Shown here one piece after another: positions 23,214-33,904 of a stretch of DNA of 64,000 nt (positions within the stretch are counted from its first letter, which is position 1; every line of letters begins with the position of its first letter). The position numbers and the translations under genes were made by a program. The DNA is from Dactylorhiza incarnata (taxonomy: Eukaryota; Streptophyta; Magnoliopsida; Asparagales; Orchidaceae): contig JAWHQI010000065.1 in assembly GCA_033032865.1 (NCBI GenBank), positions 5,208,001 through 5,272,000 of the forward strand, read 5' to 3'. The notes under the pieces are model-generated. The model worked only from the letters and a program-made list of their open reading frames with translations, did no database searches and was not told the origin of the DNA.

Positions 23214-23393
23214 GGCATCGAGCGAGGATAACTGGTGTCAAGCGAGGATAACTTGCGTCGAGCGGTCTCAATGCTTTTACAGAAAAAGCAGGGCCGTCTC
23301 GAGACAGGGTGAATCTGAACCATTTGATCAATCTTATCAAACAAATCTTGTGAGCGACTTTTCAACTACCAAGAACTAGAAACTCTATATATA
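23214..23393 (+). promoter_or_regulatory. Internal promoter-like region before ORF3 of D
   Basis: Tandem GTCAAGCGAGGATAACT units, GCGTCGAGCG (23255-23264) and GTCTCGAGAC are followed by a TATA box (TATATATA, 23386-23393) about 115 bp before the ORF3 ATG. D's 3' LTR has the reverse complement CGCTCGACGC (26590-26599) and GTCTCGAC arms upstream of its own TATA. Confidence 0.55.
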
Positions 23394-23507
23394 GGGAAGA
23401 TACTTCGGTAGTACCTATGCTCTCTTAAATCTAGAATTCCCAATTCGAAATTCTCTGCCCTAGAAAATCTCATTCTCAAGACCTTCAATCAAAAACCTAC
23501 AACAACA

Positions 23508-26042
23508 ATGCCTCCTAAGAACATCGATTACCTCTATGAAGGAGGAGAGCTAGTTCGAAATGGTTTCCAAGCCGCACCAAACGAAATCAAGAACACTATC
23601 GAGTTAATTCATAAATCAGGGCTAGAATACCTCTTATCTGAATCGACATTAATCTGAAAACGAGAAGTCTTAGATTTATTCTCTAATGTAGTAGTAGACA
23701 CCGCCAATTCCAAGCTCAAATCTACCGTAAATGGAAAGAAGGTTAAGATCACACCTAAAAGACTTGCTAAGGCACTACAACTGCCAAGGCATAAGAGTGA
23801 TGAAGAAGAAGAAGAGGTAAGTTCTGAACAAATCAGGTTAGCTCAAGTTTGGTGTGGGATTGAAACTTCACGCGAAATATCTGGAAGCGTGTTGAGGAAA
23901 GGAATGAATTCAAGAGGAAAGCTATTATCAGACATAATTGGAAAGGGACTGTTATGTAAGACAGGCTCCCATGACAAAATCTCTAGGAAAATGTTCATCC
24001 TATTGACCAAAATCATCTATACTCTTAAAACTGACTGGGGACGGGTTGTTTTTGATAGAGTGATAGAATGTATCTAAGCACCCAACATGAGTAGGATACT
24101 GTCCCTTTACCTTGTAAAGGTGATCCCAGATACATTAAACCACAAACATGGCTCAAAAATAAACCATATGAAGAAAATGGACATAAAGATGCTGGAACGA
24201 TGGGAAAGGACTCTGTCAAATCAACCACCAGCAGAGATAGCCTCCAAGCAGAAGAAAATTCAAAAGAAAAAGAAGAATCAGGTCTCTTCCAGCCTTTTAA
24301 GTTCATCATCCTCCAGAAGGAAATCAAAATCCACCCCAATCCATAATCCTGATCTCACAACATCTGAAAAATGAAGAAAAGGAACAACCTAGGGACAGTA
24401 TTCCTGACACAAAAATGGGTATTGATCCAATATTGGAAGTGGCTGCTAAGATCAACAAGAAACAAGGTGAGAAAGAGCAAGAAGAAGAAGAGAAAGAAGT
24501 TCCATCTGGATTCCCTGCTATAGTTGAGGGGAAGTTTCTAATTGAGGGGGAGGCTCAGGATGAGATCCCTGCTCAAGATAATACTAAGTTAGACAATGCA
24601 GCAATTGAGGGGGAGGCTCAGGATGAGATCCCTGCTCAAGATAATACTAAGTTAGACAATGCAGCAGTTGAGGGGGAGTCTCAGCATGAGATCCCTGCTC
24701 CAGAGAACCTTGATATTGATACTATGGATATGGGAGAAGAATCTCAAACCAAAAAGAAAAAAGCTGAGCAAATTATCAAAATAGAATCATCCTCCAGTTC
24801 ATATATGAGCTATAGAAAAGATTCTTTGTTCAAAGAAGACAGCAGTAGCAGTGCTAGTGAAGCAAGAGCAAATAATGTGGACCTAAGTTCTATACTACCT
24901 CAGCTGGAGGGTTTGCTTAACAGTCAAAGAAGATCATTGGAGCAGTATATTGAGGAAAACAACAATAAACTGAAAAATGAAGTAGATTTTCAAATGAGAT
25001 TAGTAAGGTTTGAAGTCAACCTTCAGATGACTGAAATGAGAGATGAAATGGTCAAGTTTTTCAAAAGAGCTGCTGCTTCTGTGGGTTACACAGCTGACCA
25101 ATTAAATGACATCAAAGAGACTTCAAAGACCATTAAGGCAAAACAAGCAAGCATTGAAAAGACTGCAGATGATGTTCAACGCAATCAGGGCATTTTGAGC
25201 AACAATATGTAAGTTTTATATAAAGAACAAGTTGCAGGATTTTAACAGGAACTGCCAAAATAGAAGCCAAGTTGTAACAACATGATACTGATATGCTAGC
25301 TAAGATTGATGAGAGCTCCTCTACATTAAGAAATCAAGTAAAAATGACTACAGATACCATTGATGACCACCTTCTCAAGGCCAAGAAAACTATTGAAGGA
25401 GGAGTCAATCATCTGGTGGATCAAGTTAGATTTCATACAAATGTCCTCAGAGATCATATAGTAGAAGAAGTCATAAAGGGGGAGAGGTCAATAATTAAAG
25501 CCAACTCTGATCCTGCTATTTGGACCTCCAATTGCATCAGAGAAACCTTAGGCCATCCTCCCATAAACTATGATGATCAAGTTTCTGAATCCAATCCTGC
25601 ATCTCCTACCCAAATTCAAAAGAACATTGCTAAGATTTATAGTCCTGAAGATAAGAACAAGAGTAAGAATATTATCTATGAACAAGTAGAATCCAGCAAG
25701 AGGAAATTCAGAGAAGAAATTGAAGCAAAGGATTTTTATGAACACTGGTCTCCCTCCTCAAGGGAAATAATTCTGGCAGCATGGAAAGCAGTTAAAACTA
25801 ATCCAGAAGAAAGAGAGAAGTGGTACTCTGAAGTTGAGTGGAGAAAATACAGGAATCAAGAGGAGCTGATTATAAAGTTCAAAGCTGACAAGCTGGCTAG
25901 GAGAGTTCAGACAAATGCTAAGGAGCCAATCAGATACTTCCCAAAGCCATTTGACTACTTCCAGAGAAGGCAAAGAGTTGTTGAAGCTCAAACCAAGAAA
26001 GCCAGGAGAGGACCAGAAATCAAGGAACCAGAACAACAATAG
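23508..26042 (+). pseudogene. ORF3 (env-like position) of element D
   Basis: Sense ORF between RNase H and the 3' LTR, the place of the env-like ORF of SIRE elements. Starts MPPKNIDYLYEGGELV. A globular N-part has GKKVKITPKRLAKAL and CKTGSHDKISRKMFILLTK. An acidic middle has a 21-residue tandem repeat (24541-24715), then Ser runs, coiled coils (24900-25210 and 25293-25500) and a basic C-end (RRQRVVEAQTKKARRG). Breaks: TGA 23655, TAA 24075, TGA 24372, then frame changes near 24400 and 25240. No convincing signal peptide or membrane segment is seen, so an envelope role is doubtful. The N-part resembles the antisense ORF of A, E and B (GQYVEITPFDL, LKSGDTHSIMVQLSLVTY). Confidence 0.75.
24541..24715 (+). 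repeat. 63-bp in-frame tandem repeat in ORF3
   Basis: About 2.8 units encoding EGEAQDEIPAQDNTKLDNAA. The period is a multiple of three, so frame is kept. The first two units are almost identical. Confidence 0.9.
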
Positions 26043-26418
26043 GACTTGAAATTTTCTTTTTTAAAAAAAGCTCAGAAAATATATTGCGTAAATTGGACAA
26101 TCTTAATGAGCTTTCAGAGCAAATTGATTTTTCTTTGATTATCATTATATATATATGCCTGTGATGTGATCTTTTTACTATATCTACATGATTAATTCTG
26201 AACTGCTTGTGATGTAGATCATGTAATCTGTGATTCTGTGCTTATATTATAACTCATGCCTAAGATGTTTTCTCTTATTAGATTGATATGTTAATCTGAT
26301 TTTATGAAAAGTGTTATATTAATCATGTTATGATTGCCTGTGTAGAAAATATTGGTTATCTTTATAAAAAGGGGTATATCATTGAATAAGGTTATGACTT
26401 CTTCAAATAGGGGGAGAT
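26043..26418 (+). other. 3' non-coding region and polypurine tract of D
   Basis: AT-rich, no gene. Ends in AATAGGGGGAGAT (26407-26418) immediately before the LTR, the plus-strand priming tract. Confidence 0.8.
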
Positions 26419-27922
26419 TGTTGGGACCATTGCCCACAATGTCCTAGATTTGGAGAAGTCCATTCCTAAATCAAAGATATACCTCACAATGTATTTGATA
26501 TATTATCTAGAATCACTGTGCAGGAGATCAGGCCAAGCTAAATGATCAAGAAGTTCATCTAAGTCCACAAGCGTCGAGACACTACACATCGCTCGACGCC
26601 TGTGACCCAAAAGCGTCGACCTATGTTTGCTATCTCAACGGCAAGGTCACTGACTGAAGATTTGAGACTAAGTCAAAAGAAAGCGTTGAACCAATGAACA
26701 TCACTCAACCCCGTGGAATAAGAAGCGTCGACTGAGTTACGCACTGATCAATGCCCTCTTCCTGAAATGCTCTAAGTAAAGGATTGTGATACAGTACATC
26801 TACAGCAAGCTAAGCCACGTCGAGACGACGACCATGTCTCGACGCCTTGTCAATACTAAAGCCGCTGAAGACCGTTGAGGAACTGACGTCATGCTGACAT
26901 GGAGGAGTGTCTCAGATGGCGCAGATTGCGGGTTATAAATAGAAGGCATGATCTGTAATTCAGAGTGAGTTCTAGCCATTATCTTCTCCATCTTTCAAGG
27001 CACAATTTGAGGAAGTATCCAAGGAAGAATATCCAGGAAATTCATCAAGATCTGCAGTTGGCATTCATTTCCTATTCTAGGGATATTGACGTTGCAATCA
27101 AGGATACAAAAGAAAGGTTTCCATTAAAGAGAAGGATAGTTTTTATCCTGAAAATCAAAGTCTCTCGAAAGAAGAATCAGAAGAAATCTTCTCTTCCTTC
27201 AGAATCATTTTGACTTGAAGAAATCATTTCATCAATCTGTTGCTGACATTTTCTGAAGAAAGAAGGTCAAGGAGGAAGAACTTATCTTCCTAAAGAACAA
27301 CAGTTATCACAGCCTGTGTGATTCAAGAAGACGATTTTGCTGTTGCTGATCTATTGAAGTATTCTGTCTGATCATTTAGATAGAATAAAAGGCTCTATAC
27401 ATTGAAGAACTAGAGTCTGGTGATATTACAATCAATTTTCATTTCCTGTAGGATCCTTTGAAGATCTGAAGTGTAGGATCTTTTGTGATCTGAGTTGTAG
27501 GATCCAAGGGTGGATCTGAGTGTATGCCTGTTGTTATAAAGGCTGAGGTAGGACTTTGGTAAGTCTGAGACTGTAGGATCTGTTGAGATCTGAGACTGTA
27601 GAATCTGTTGAGATCTGAGACTGTAGGATCTGTTGAGATCTGAGACTGTAAGATCTGTAAAGATCTGAGCTGTAAGACCTTTTTGTGGTCTGAGATCTGG
27701 AGGACATATAAGCCATATCTGGCACACTGGTAGAGGGGAGAAGGGGGAAAGTGGATTACCCTAGATAGGGGAACCACTATAAAATTCTGTGTTTGAGATT
27801 GTTTCTTGAAAACTCTGATTATAACTCATATACACTTAGGATTTGATCAAGAACTTAAATAGAATTTAAAATAACTTATTCGCCCCCCTCTAGGTGATTA
27901 GCTACCCTTATAAAGACTTTCA
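26419..27922 (+). repeat. 3' LTR of element D
   Basis: 1504 bp, TGTTGGG...CTTTCA. U3 has GCGTCGAC-type motifs and a perfect arm pair CGTCGAGAC/GTCTCGACG (26818-26844), then a TATA box TATAAATA (26934-26941). Downstream are 25-bp tandem repeats of GATCTGAGACTGTAGGATCTG type (about 27463-27715). F's LTR has an unrelated 22-bp repeat at the same place. Confidence 0.93.
27463..27715 (+). repeat. 25-bp tandem repeat in LTR D
   Basis: Repeated (A)GATCTGTTGAGATCTGAG with embedded AGATCT palindromes, in the transcribed part of the LTR. Confidence 0.88.
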
Positions 27923-28710
27923 ATATTAACTAGGTGAAACCAAGAATTAACAACAAAATAAAAATATCTTAAAGAAGAGGAACAATACTTTGAAGTTATC
28001 TCGGAGAAGAAAGACTTCCGGCAACAAGGAAGAGCCGAGAAGTAACGTCCGTGGACTGTGGAGAGTACAAGGAAATAGAAACCCAGAAGGCATGAAGCTT
28101 TGACGAAAATGAGATCAATCATGATGATGCATTATGGAGTTGACGAAAATGTGATCATAGCATATGGAGTTGTTTTCACGGAATGCTGCATTATTCTAAA
28201 AATATTGTCAGCATTGTCAGTATTTCGGTCAATCATGATGATGCGCGCACACAGAAATAAATAGGGGAGCACTTGAGTAGCTTTAGGTTTTATATTCAAT
28301 TTGATTTTTTTCCTAAATTCCATCTGCCTTTTGCTATCCCCTGGCACCTATTGATTTTTTCAATTTATTATTATTATTCCGGATGCCTGTTGCTATGGCC
28401 TGATATCTATTCTTTTTTGTTTGTTTGTTTGTTATTATTAGTCTTATTATACATAATTTGCAATAAAATTATTATCTTATATATTGTATATATGTTATAA
28501 GTATTTATTACTTAATAGATTAAATAGACATAAATATAAGATAAGCATTTACTTGATAAATTAAATAGACATTAACAAATTTACATATAATTGAAATTTC
28601 CGGGTCCTCCCAATATATTTATATAAGTCTTCCCACTCAACTTTTTCTATCTAACCCGAACAAATATTGGGATCGCATAAAAAAAACAAAATTTTTTAAA
28701 TATATATATA
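27923..28710. other. Flanking DNA right of element D
   Basis: No gene or element end recognised. A short imperfect tandem TTGACGAAAATGNGATCA...ATGGAG lies near 28105-28165. AT-rich from 28400. Confidence 0.4.
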
Positions 28711-29097
28711 TCTTTAACTACTATATAGAAGATACCTTTGGTGCAACATTTAAAATTGTTTTTTAGTAAAAAACAATTCATAAAATGGAAATTCATAAAA
28801 TGGAATGATTATTTGTGTAATTACATCATATTCTTATAATAAAAATAATGATTAAAAATAATAAAATTCAAAAAAAATTAGTAGATCTCTTGGACCTACT
28901 ATGTAGGTTAACATTAGGCCTACAAAAACTAATTTTGAAATATAATAACTTACTTTAAAATGATTTTTTGATAAAATATAAATGTTTTGGGAAAATATAA
29001 TTATAAAATATCGCCGTCGTCGGTCGGGTACTGTCGAATGCGAGCGCAGACCGCTAGGAGTCAGCGAGCACGTGCGTAGCCCATGCGGAGCTGCTAG
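28711..29097 (+). mobile_element. Short non-autonomous Helitron H1
   Basis: 387 bp. Begins TCTTTAACTACTATATAG after A and ends CTAG before T. A hairpin GCACGTGC-GTA-GCCCATGC precedes the end by about 8 bp and looks like a C-to-T decayed form of GCACGGGC/GCCCGTGC. No coding capacity. Confidence 0.8.
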
Positions 29098-29129
<32 letters not shown>

Positions 29130-29130
29130 G

Positions 29131-29510
29131 AGAATATACTAAAAAAACTCAAGCTTTTTTAACACTAAAAAAACTTAGCTCGTTCTCCCAGAATATATGT
29201 CAGAATTAAACAAATAATATATGCATTTTATAGCCAAGAACGAGATTTACAATTTTATGTTGAACATTTTTTCAAAATATGCACGGTTCGGCTAGAATAT
29301 GGCCCGAAAGATTGATGGGTCGAAATGAATATAATAATAATAAATTTCAAAATTCGAGCTAGAAACCTTTCCAAAATGTGTTCAACATGAAATTGTAGAT
29401 CTCATTCTTAGCTACGAAATGCATATTTTATTTGCTTAATTTCGACATGTATTAGAGAACGAACTCAAAGTTTTTTTATGGTTAAAAAAATCCTGAGCTT
29501 ATATATTCCA
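29131..29510. mobile_element. Fold-back MITE copy 1
   Basis: About 380 bp with long imperfect terminal inverted repeats of about 150 bp. The left arm has AAGCTTTTTTAACACTAAAA and AGCTCGTTCTCCCAGAATA; the complementary right arm has TAGAGAACGAACTC and GGTTAAAAAAATCCTGAGC. Flanked by TA/CA repeats. Related copies at 30363-30426 and 59965-60343. Confidence 0.75.
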
Positions 29511-29511
29511 A

Positions 29512-29512
<1 letters not shown>

Positions 29513-29570
<58 letters not shown>

Positions 29571-29578
29571 TATATATA
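29513..29578. repeat. TA microsatellite
   Basis: Pure TA run that serves as the A/T insertion site of the next Helitron end. Confidence 0.9.
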
Positions 29579-29718
29579 TCTTTAACTACTATATAGAAGA
29601 AGTTGCCTTTGGTGCAACATTCAAAATTGCCAAATATAGTATCATTCTTTTACACCAATGACTTAAACATATATTATAGAAAAATAGAAATTCATAAAAT
29701 ATATGACTATTTGTGTAA
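29579..29718 (+). mobile_element. Helitron 5' end, partial copy
   Basis: 140 bp starting TCTTTAACTACTATATAG. It is repeated directly by the next copy at 29719, which begins after TGTGTAA inside this one. Confidence 0.75.
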
Positions 29719-30307
29719 TCTTTAACTACTATATAGAAGAAGTTGTCTTTGGTGCAACATTCAAATTTGCCAAATATAGCATCATTCTTTTACTCCAATG
29801 ACTTAACATATATTATAAAAAAATGGAAATTCATAAATATAATGACTATTTGTGTAATTACACAAAATTCCTATAATAAAAATAATAATGGAAATACATA
29901 ATATTCAAAAGTTTTTACTAGACCTCCTAAACCTACAATGGTAGGTTATCATTAGGCCTACAAAACTAATTTCAAAATATAATGGCTCACTTTAAAATGA
30001 ATTTTTGTTGAAATATAAATATTTTTGAAAAAAATAATCATAAAATATTGATGAATATTTTGTACGGTTATTTTGAGTACTCATATGTATATGTTGCGGG
30101 CGATGCCCGCCGGGGGCGGGCGAAGCCCGCCGGGGGCGACCGGGTACTGTCGAATGCGGGCGCTGCCCGCTCGAATGCGGGCGCAACCCGCTAAGAGTCA
30201 GCGAGCACGGGCTTCGCACGGACTTTATGCGGATGAAGCCCGCATTGATGCGACCGAAGGCCGCCCGAGAGCATCGAGCACAGGCGTAGCCCGTGCGAAG
30301 ATGCTCG
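29719..30307 (+). mobile_element. Non-autonomous Helitron H2
   Basis: 589 bp from TCTTTAACTAC to CTCG before T. A terminal hairpin around GGCGTAGCCC is preceded by several GGGC..GCCC GC-rich segments (30095-30290). No ORF of note. Confidence 0.75.
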
Positions 30308-30325
30308 TATATTTATATATATATT

Positions 30326-30362
<37 letters not shown>

Positions 30363-30363
<1 letters not shown>

Positions 30364-30426
30364 AAAGCTCAAGTTTTTTTAACCCAAAAATGCTTGAGCT
30401 CGTTCTTCCAGAATACATGTCATAAT
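30363..30426. mobile_element. Fold-back MITE copy 2, one arm
   Basis: AAGCTCAAGTTTTTTTAACCC through CTCGTTCTTCCAGAATACATG, cut at 30427 by LTR fragment K. Confidence 0.7.
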
Positions 30427-30717
30427 TGTTAGGTCTATTATTATGAATATGTCCGCGCATATCAGGACCGACTCGGAACGACCCAACGGGTTCCGTGTCA
30501 CTAGGGTTGGGCTCTACGCTGGAGATACTATATAAGGTCATTCAACACCTGATGAGCCTTAGTGGACTATCTTGAGCGGAGCCTCAACATTCTCAAGATA
30601 GGAGTTAGGGTTTCCGCTCTACGCCCGTTTCTCTCTGCAATGCGCCGCTTCCGTTCGCGATTCTCTCGTTCCCGTCGCCGATCGTAGATCGCTGGAAGGG
30701 AACTCTCGCTGCCTATC
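30427..30717 (+). repeat. LTR fragment K (copia-like)
   Basis: Begins TGTTAGGTCTATTATTATG directly inside the MITE arm. It has a TATA box (CTATATAAGG, 30529-30538) and an R-like region, then is cut by F's LTR at 30718. No internal region is visible. Confidence 0.55.
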
Positions 30718-30896
30718 TGTTGGGTATATTGTCCTCAATATTACCTTGATTTGAAGAGGCATCACTCTCAATGCTAAGGACATATTGTATTTAACAAAGC
30801 TATACTTGTGTAGGATATACAGGCACAGGTGACTCAAAAGAAAAGGCCAAACATGGCCTTAGATAAGAAGAAATCTTCTACAAGGAGATGAAGATC

Positions 30897-31060
30897 TATC
30901 TCAGCATAACCGCTGAGACGAGGAGCCGTCTCAACGGATCCACTGAGAAGGAGACTGGAGCAACCGTTGAGAAGGGAACTGGAGCTGCCGCTGAGACTGG
31001 AAGCTGTCTCAGCCCAACCGCTGAGACTGGATGTCGTCTCAGCCCAACCGCTGAGACAGA
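30897..31060. repeat. U3 inverted repeats of LTR F
   Basis: Repeated arms GTCTCAGC and GCTGAGAC with a 6-nt spacer, perfect at 31006-31027 and 31036-31057, plus degenerate upstream copies. They lie upstream of the TATA box. Confidence 0.85.
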
Positions 31061-31635
31061 TCCAAATGTGCTGACGGGATCTGCCTTTGGCGCAAAGGAC
31101 AATTGAGAGGGAAAAGCAAGTCCAATCTGTCCCATACTGTGTCAGGAGGATCGATAGCCGTTGAAGCCTTCTGGAGGTATAAAAGAAGAAGCTAGGGCAC
31201 AACAACAAGCATTGTTCTATTGAGAAGCCTTTGCTGTACGCCGCAATCGAGCACTCACGTTTCAGCCAGTTGAAGTCATTCTCTACAGCTGAAGTTAATC
31301 TTCTAAGGGAAATTAGTTAGCTCTTCCTGTACAAACTCAAGAAGGGCAAGTTGATCTTCTGCTCTACTGAAGGAGAAGATCAAGGTGATACAAATCTGAA
31401 GCTATTGTTTTCAGATCTGAAGAAAGGATTCAGAAGACCTAAGAGTAAATCTTTTGTCTTTTATATCTAGCTCAAACTCTATTATACCTTTGTAAGGCAT
31501 TGTTTCCTGAGTGAAAGGCTGTTGAGCCTGTGTGTAAAGCTGTGTTGACAGCTTGAGTGGTAGGACTTCCTGATAGGTCTGAGGTAGGAAATCTGTGGGA
31601 TTTCTGAGTGGTAGGAGTTCATAACTCTGAGGTGT

Positions 31636-31790
31636 AGGGCTGTTGAGCCTGAGTTGTAGGGCTGTTGAGCCTGAGTTGTAGGGCTGTTGAGCCTGAGGTG
31701 TAGGGCTGCTGAGCCTGAGGTGTAGGGCTGTTGAGCCTGAGGTGTAGGGCTGCTGAGCCTGAGTGTAGGGCTGCTGTGCCTGAGGTAGGA
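31636..31790 (+). repeat. 22-bp tandem repeat in LTR F
   Basis: About seven units of GTAGGGCTGTTGAGCCTGAG. Each unit has a GGCT...AGCC mini-hairpin. Confidence 0.92.
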
Positions 31791-32066
31791 TCACTCTGGA
31801 TCTGAGAAGTTCTGAGGAACTTGTGGTGTAAGCTCAAGGAGCCGAGATTGGAGTTTGTGGCCTTGTCTAACACACTGTTAGAAAGGTGAAGGGGGAAAGA
31901 GGACTACTCAAGACACCATGTCTTGAGGAACCTCTATACATCCTTGTGTGCTTTCTGTGATTGTGTTTTATGCAGATAGAGACATTAGGTTTAAACAAAG
32001 AAAATAAGTAAAACCTATTCACCCCCCCTCTAGGTATTATTGACTACACCTATATAAACTATCAAG

Positions 32067-32078
32067 TGGTATCAGAGG
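32067..32078 (+). other. Primer binding site of element F
   Basis: TGGTATCAGAGG, 2 bp after the LTR. Confidence 0.92.
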
Positions 32079-32145
32079 GAGGTTGATCAAAAAGACTTAA
32101 CAGTCTGATCAGATCCTATAAAGGAGTAGTCAAATCTGAAATCTA

Positions 32146-32521
32146 ATGGCCAACAGTGGAATGAAGAAGGAGTTGGGGTCAATGAAGTTGCCCAGATGCT
32201 CCAAAGAAAACTTTGGGATATGGAAGCAAAGGGTAAGGCTATTCATGGAAGCCTCAGACCCAAGGATCTTTTTGACTGTCAAAAATGGTTCTTATACCTT
32301 TGAGAAAGTCTCCACTATTGACCCTACTAGAAAAGTACTTAAGGTATTTTCTGAGCTGACCAATGATGAGATAGCATTGTACACTATGGACAAGAGAGCC
32401 CAAAACATAATAGTAAATGCCATTGATGACTCCACTTTTCAAAACTTGGTCCACTGTCAAACTGCTAAGGAAATGTGGGACACATTGGTTGTTTATATGG
32501 AGGGAACAGCTGAAGTGAGGG
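32146..32521 (+). pseudogene. gag: gag of element F, truncated by element A
   Basis: Intact start MANSGMKKELGSMKLP through KEMWDTLVVYMEGTAEVR, close to gag of D. It stops at 32521 where A's LTR begins. The remainder of F is not found on the other side of A/B, which shows later deletion. Confidence 0.93.
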
Positions 32522-33855
32522 TGTTGGAGCATGCGTTCCGCACTCGTCCAGTTTGAGAATAACAAATCCCGAATGTATTTGATCCTATTTTTGATTAATG
32601 GTGTGCAGATAACATGTACAATAATAACATGTTTTCAATCGGAGCAAACTGACATTTTCCAGAAATTTGAGCTATCGGATTTCCGACAGCCCTATCGGAT
32701 TTCTGATAGCGCGTTTATTTGATCTCTGCGCAACGGTTAAGAGATATCAGATTTCTGATATCGCTAACGGATGGCGACAGCCCACGATCTTCTGATAACG
32801 CCAGGACGAGCAGCAGTTACCTTAGTTAATGGATATCCGACAGTGCTATCGGATATCCGACAGCCCACGATTTTCCGATAACGCCAGGACGTGCAGCAGT
32901 TACCTTAGCTAACAGATATCCGACAGTGCTATCGGATATCCGACAGCCCACGTCTTAACCATGACCTCAACTTCACGCAGAAACTTTGTTTTAGTGGGAC
33001 ACGTGGCAGCCTCTGGAGGTATCGGATTCCGGCGACAGTGGCTATCGGACGACGACAGCTCCTTTTTATTAAAAGAGCTCAAAACTTCGTGGAATTCAGT
33101 TCTTGAGATTTCCAGACCTTCTTCTAAAGTTCATTCGAACCAGAAAGCTCCAGAACTCCATCAACTCCCATTTGTGCTAGAAGGATTGAGATTGAAGACG
33201 AGATCGGACACATTTCTACATCAACGATCATCTTGAGGCTTCAACCCTCCTTTCAGAGATCTGATTTTCTAGGGAGTTCTTCACTTGACTTTGTATTTTC
33301 ATTCATTTACATTCAACTTTGTATTGGTAGAGAAATCGTCGTCTTGCGTGCGGCGTCTAAGTCCTTGCGCGGCTTAGGGGAAAATCGCTTCCTTGTGCGG
33401 AGCGTCCAAGTCCTTGTGTGGCTTGGTAGGAAATTGTGGCCTTGTGTGCTACGTCTAGATCTTGGGAAGATCTAGAGGGTAGGCTTGGGCTTGATCTAGG
33501 GAGAGACAAGTGATAGCCTTCCGATCCTTGGGAGAAGGATTGGTAAAATCAAAATTAGTGAAACTTATATTATCATATTTGTGCATTGATCTTAAGCATT
33601 GTTAAGATCATTTTATTGTATGTAATTTTCATGATTAATATAATTATGCTTCTTTCATTAATTGCAAATTTGGTTGCTTAATCTTTAACTTAGAAATTTG
33701 TGTTTGGTTTAAAACAAAAATTACATTGTTTTGAAATTATTTATAAGTAATTTTTTTAGAAAAGTAAAATCTGTTTAAAAAATTATTAAGTAAAAATTAT
33801 ATTTTAAACACACCCTTATTCACCCCCCCCTCTAAGGGCGTCACACGATCCAACA
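32522..33855 (+). repeat. 5' LTR of element A
   Basis: 1334 bp, TGTTGGAGCATG...GATCCAACA. U3 holds the TGTCGGATATCCGACA palindromes, and an 83-bp unit is duplicated in tandem (from 32783 and from 32866), absent from E's LTR. TATA-like TATTAAAAG lies near 33067. Confidence 0.94.
32660..33056. repeat. U3 palindrome cluster of LTR A
   Basis: Eight or more TATCGGATATCCGACAG-type inverted repeats and CGGATGGCGACAG (32768-32780). The latter 13-mer recurs at 39150 and 41053 around the antisense gene. Confidence 0.85.
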
Positions 33856-33857
33856 AG

Positions 33858-33869
33858 TTGTATCAGAGC
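33858..33869 (+). other. Degenerate primer binding site of element A
   Basis: TTGTATCAGAGC, one mismatch from the iMet site TGGTATCAGAGC. Confidence 0.8.
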
Positions 33870-33904
33870 GAGGTTACTCCAAAACGGTTTTACCACCGGG
33901 AGTA

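Larger units (their letters stand above)
18366..27922 (+). mobile_element. Ty1/copia (SIRE-like) element D with sense ORF3
   Basis: LTR remnant, tRNA-iMet primer site, gag, pol lacking integrase, an internal promoter-like region, a long ORF3 and a complete 3' LTR. Multiple stops and frameshifts mean it is inactive. It is the host of the nested C / CACTA / E series. Its relative F starts at 30718. Confidence 0.93.
30718..32064 (+). repeat. 5' LTR of element F
   Basis: 1347 bp, TGTTGGG...TATCA. It is related to D's LTR in ends and layout. It has three or four GTCTCAGC/GCTGAGAC inverted repeats in U3, a TATA box (TATAAAAG, 31178-31185), a 22-bp tandem repeat, and the CACCCCCCCTCTAGG U5 motif. 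Confidence 0.93.

Noticed and set aside
23508..26042. Envelope glycoprotein
   Set aside because: It is at the env-like position, but I see no signal peptide, membrane segment or cleavage site; the body is acidic and coiled.
27410..27777. Ser/Leu/Gln-rich frames in LTR D
   Set aside because: Translation of the 25-bp repeat, antisense to the element, multiple frames.
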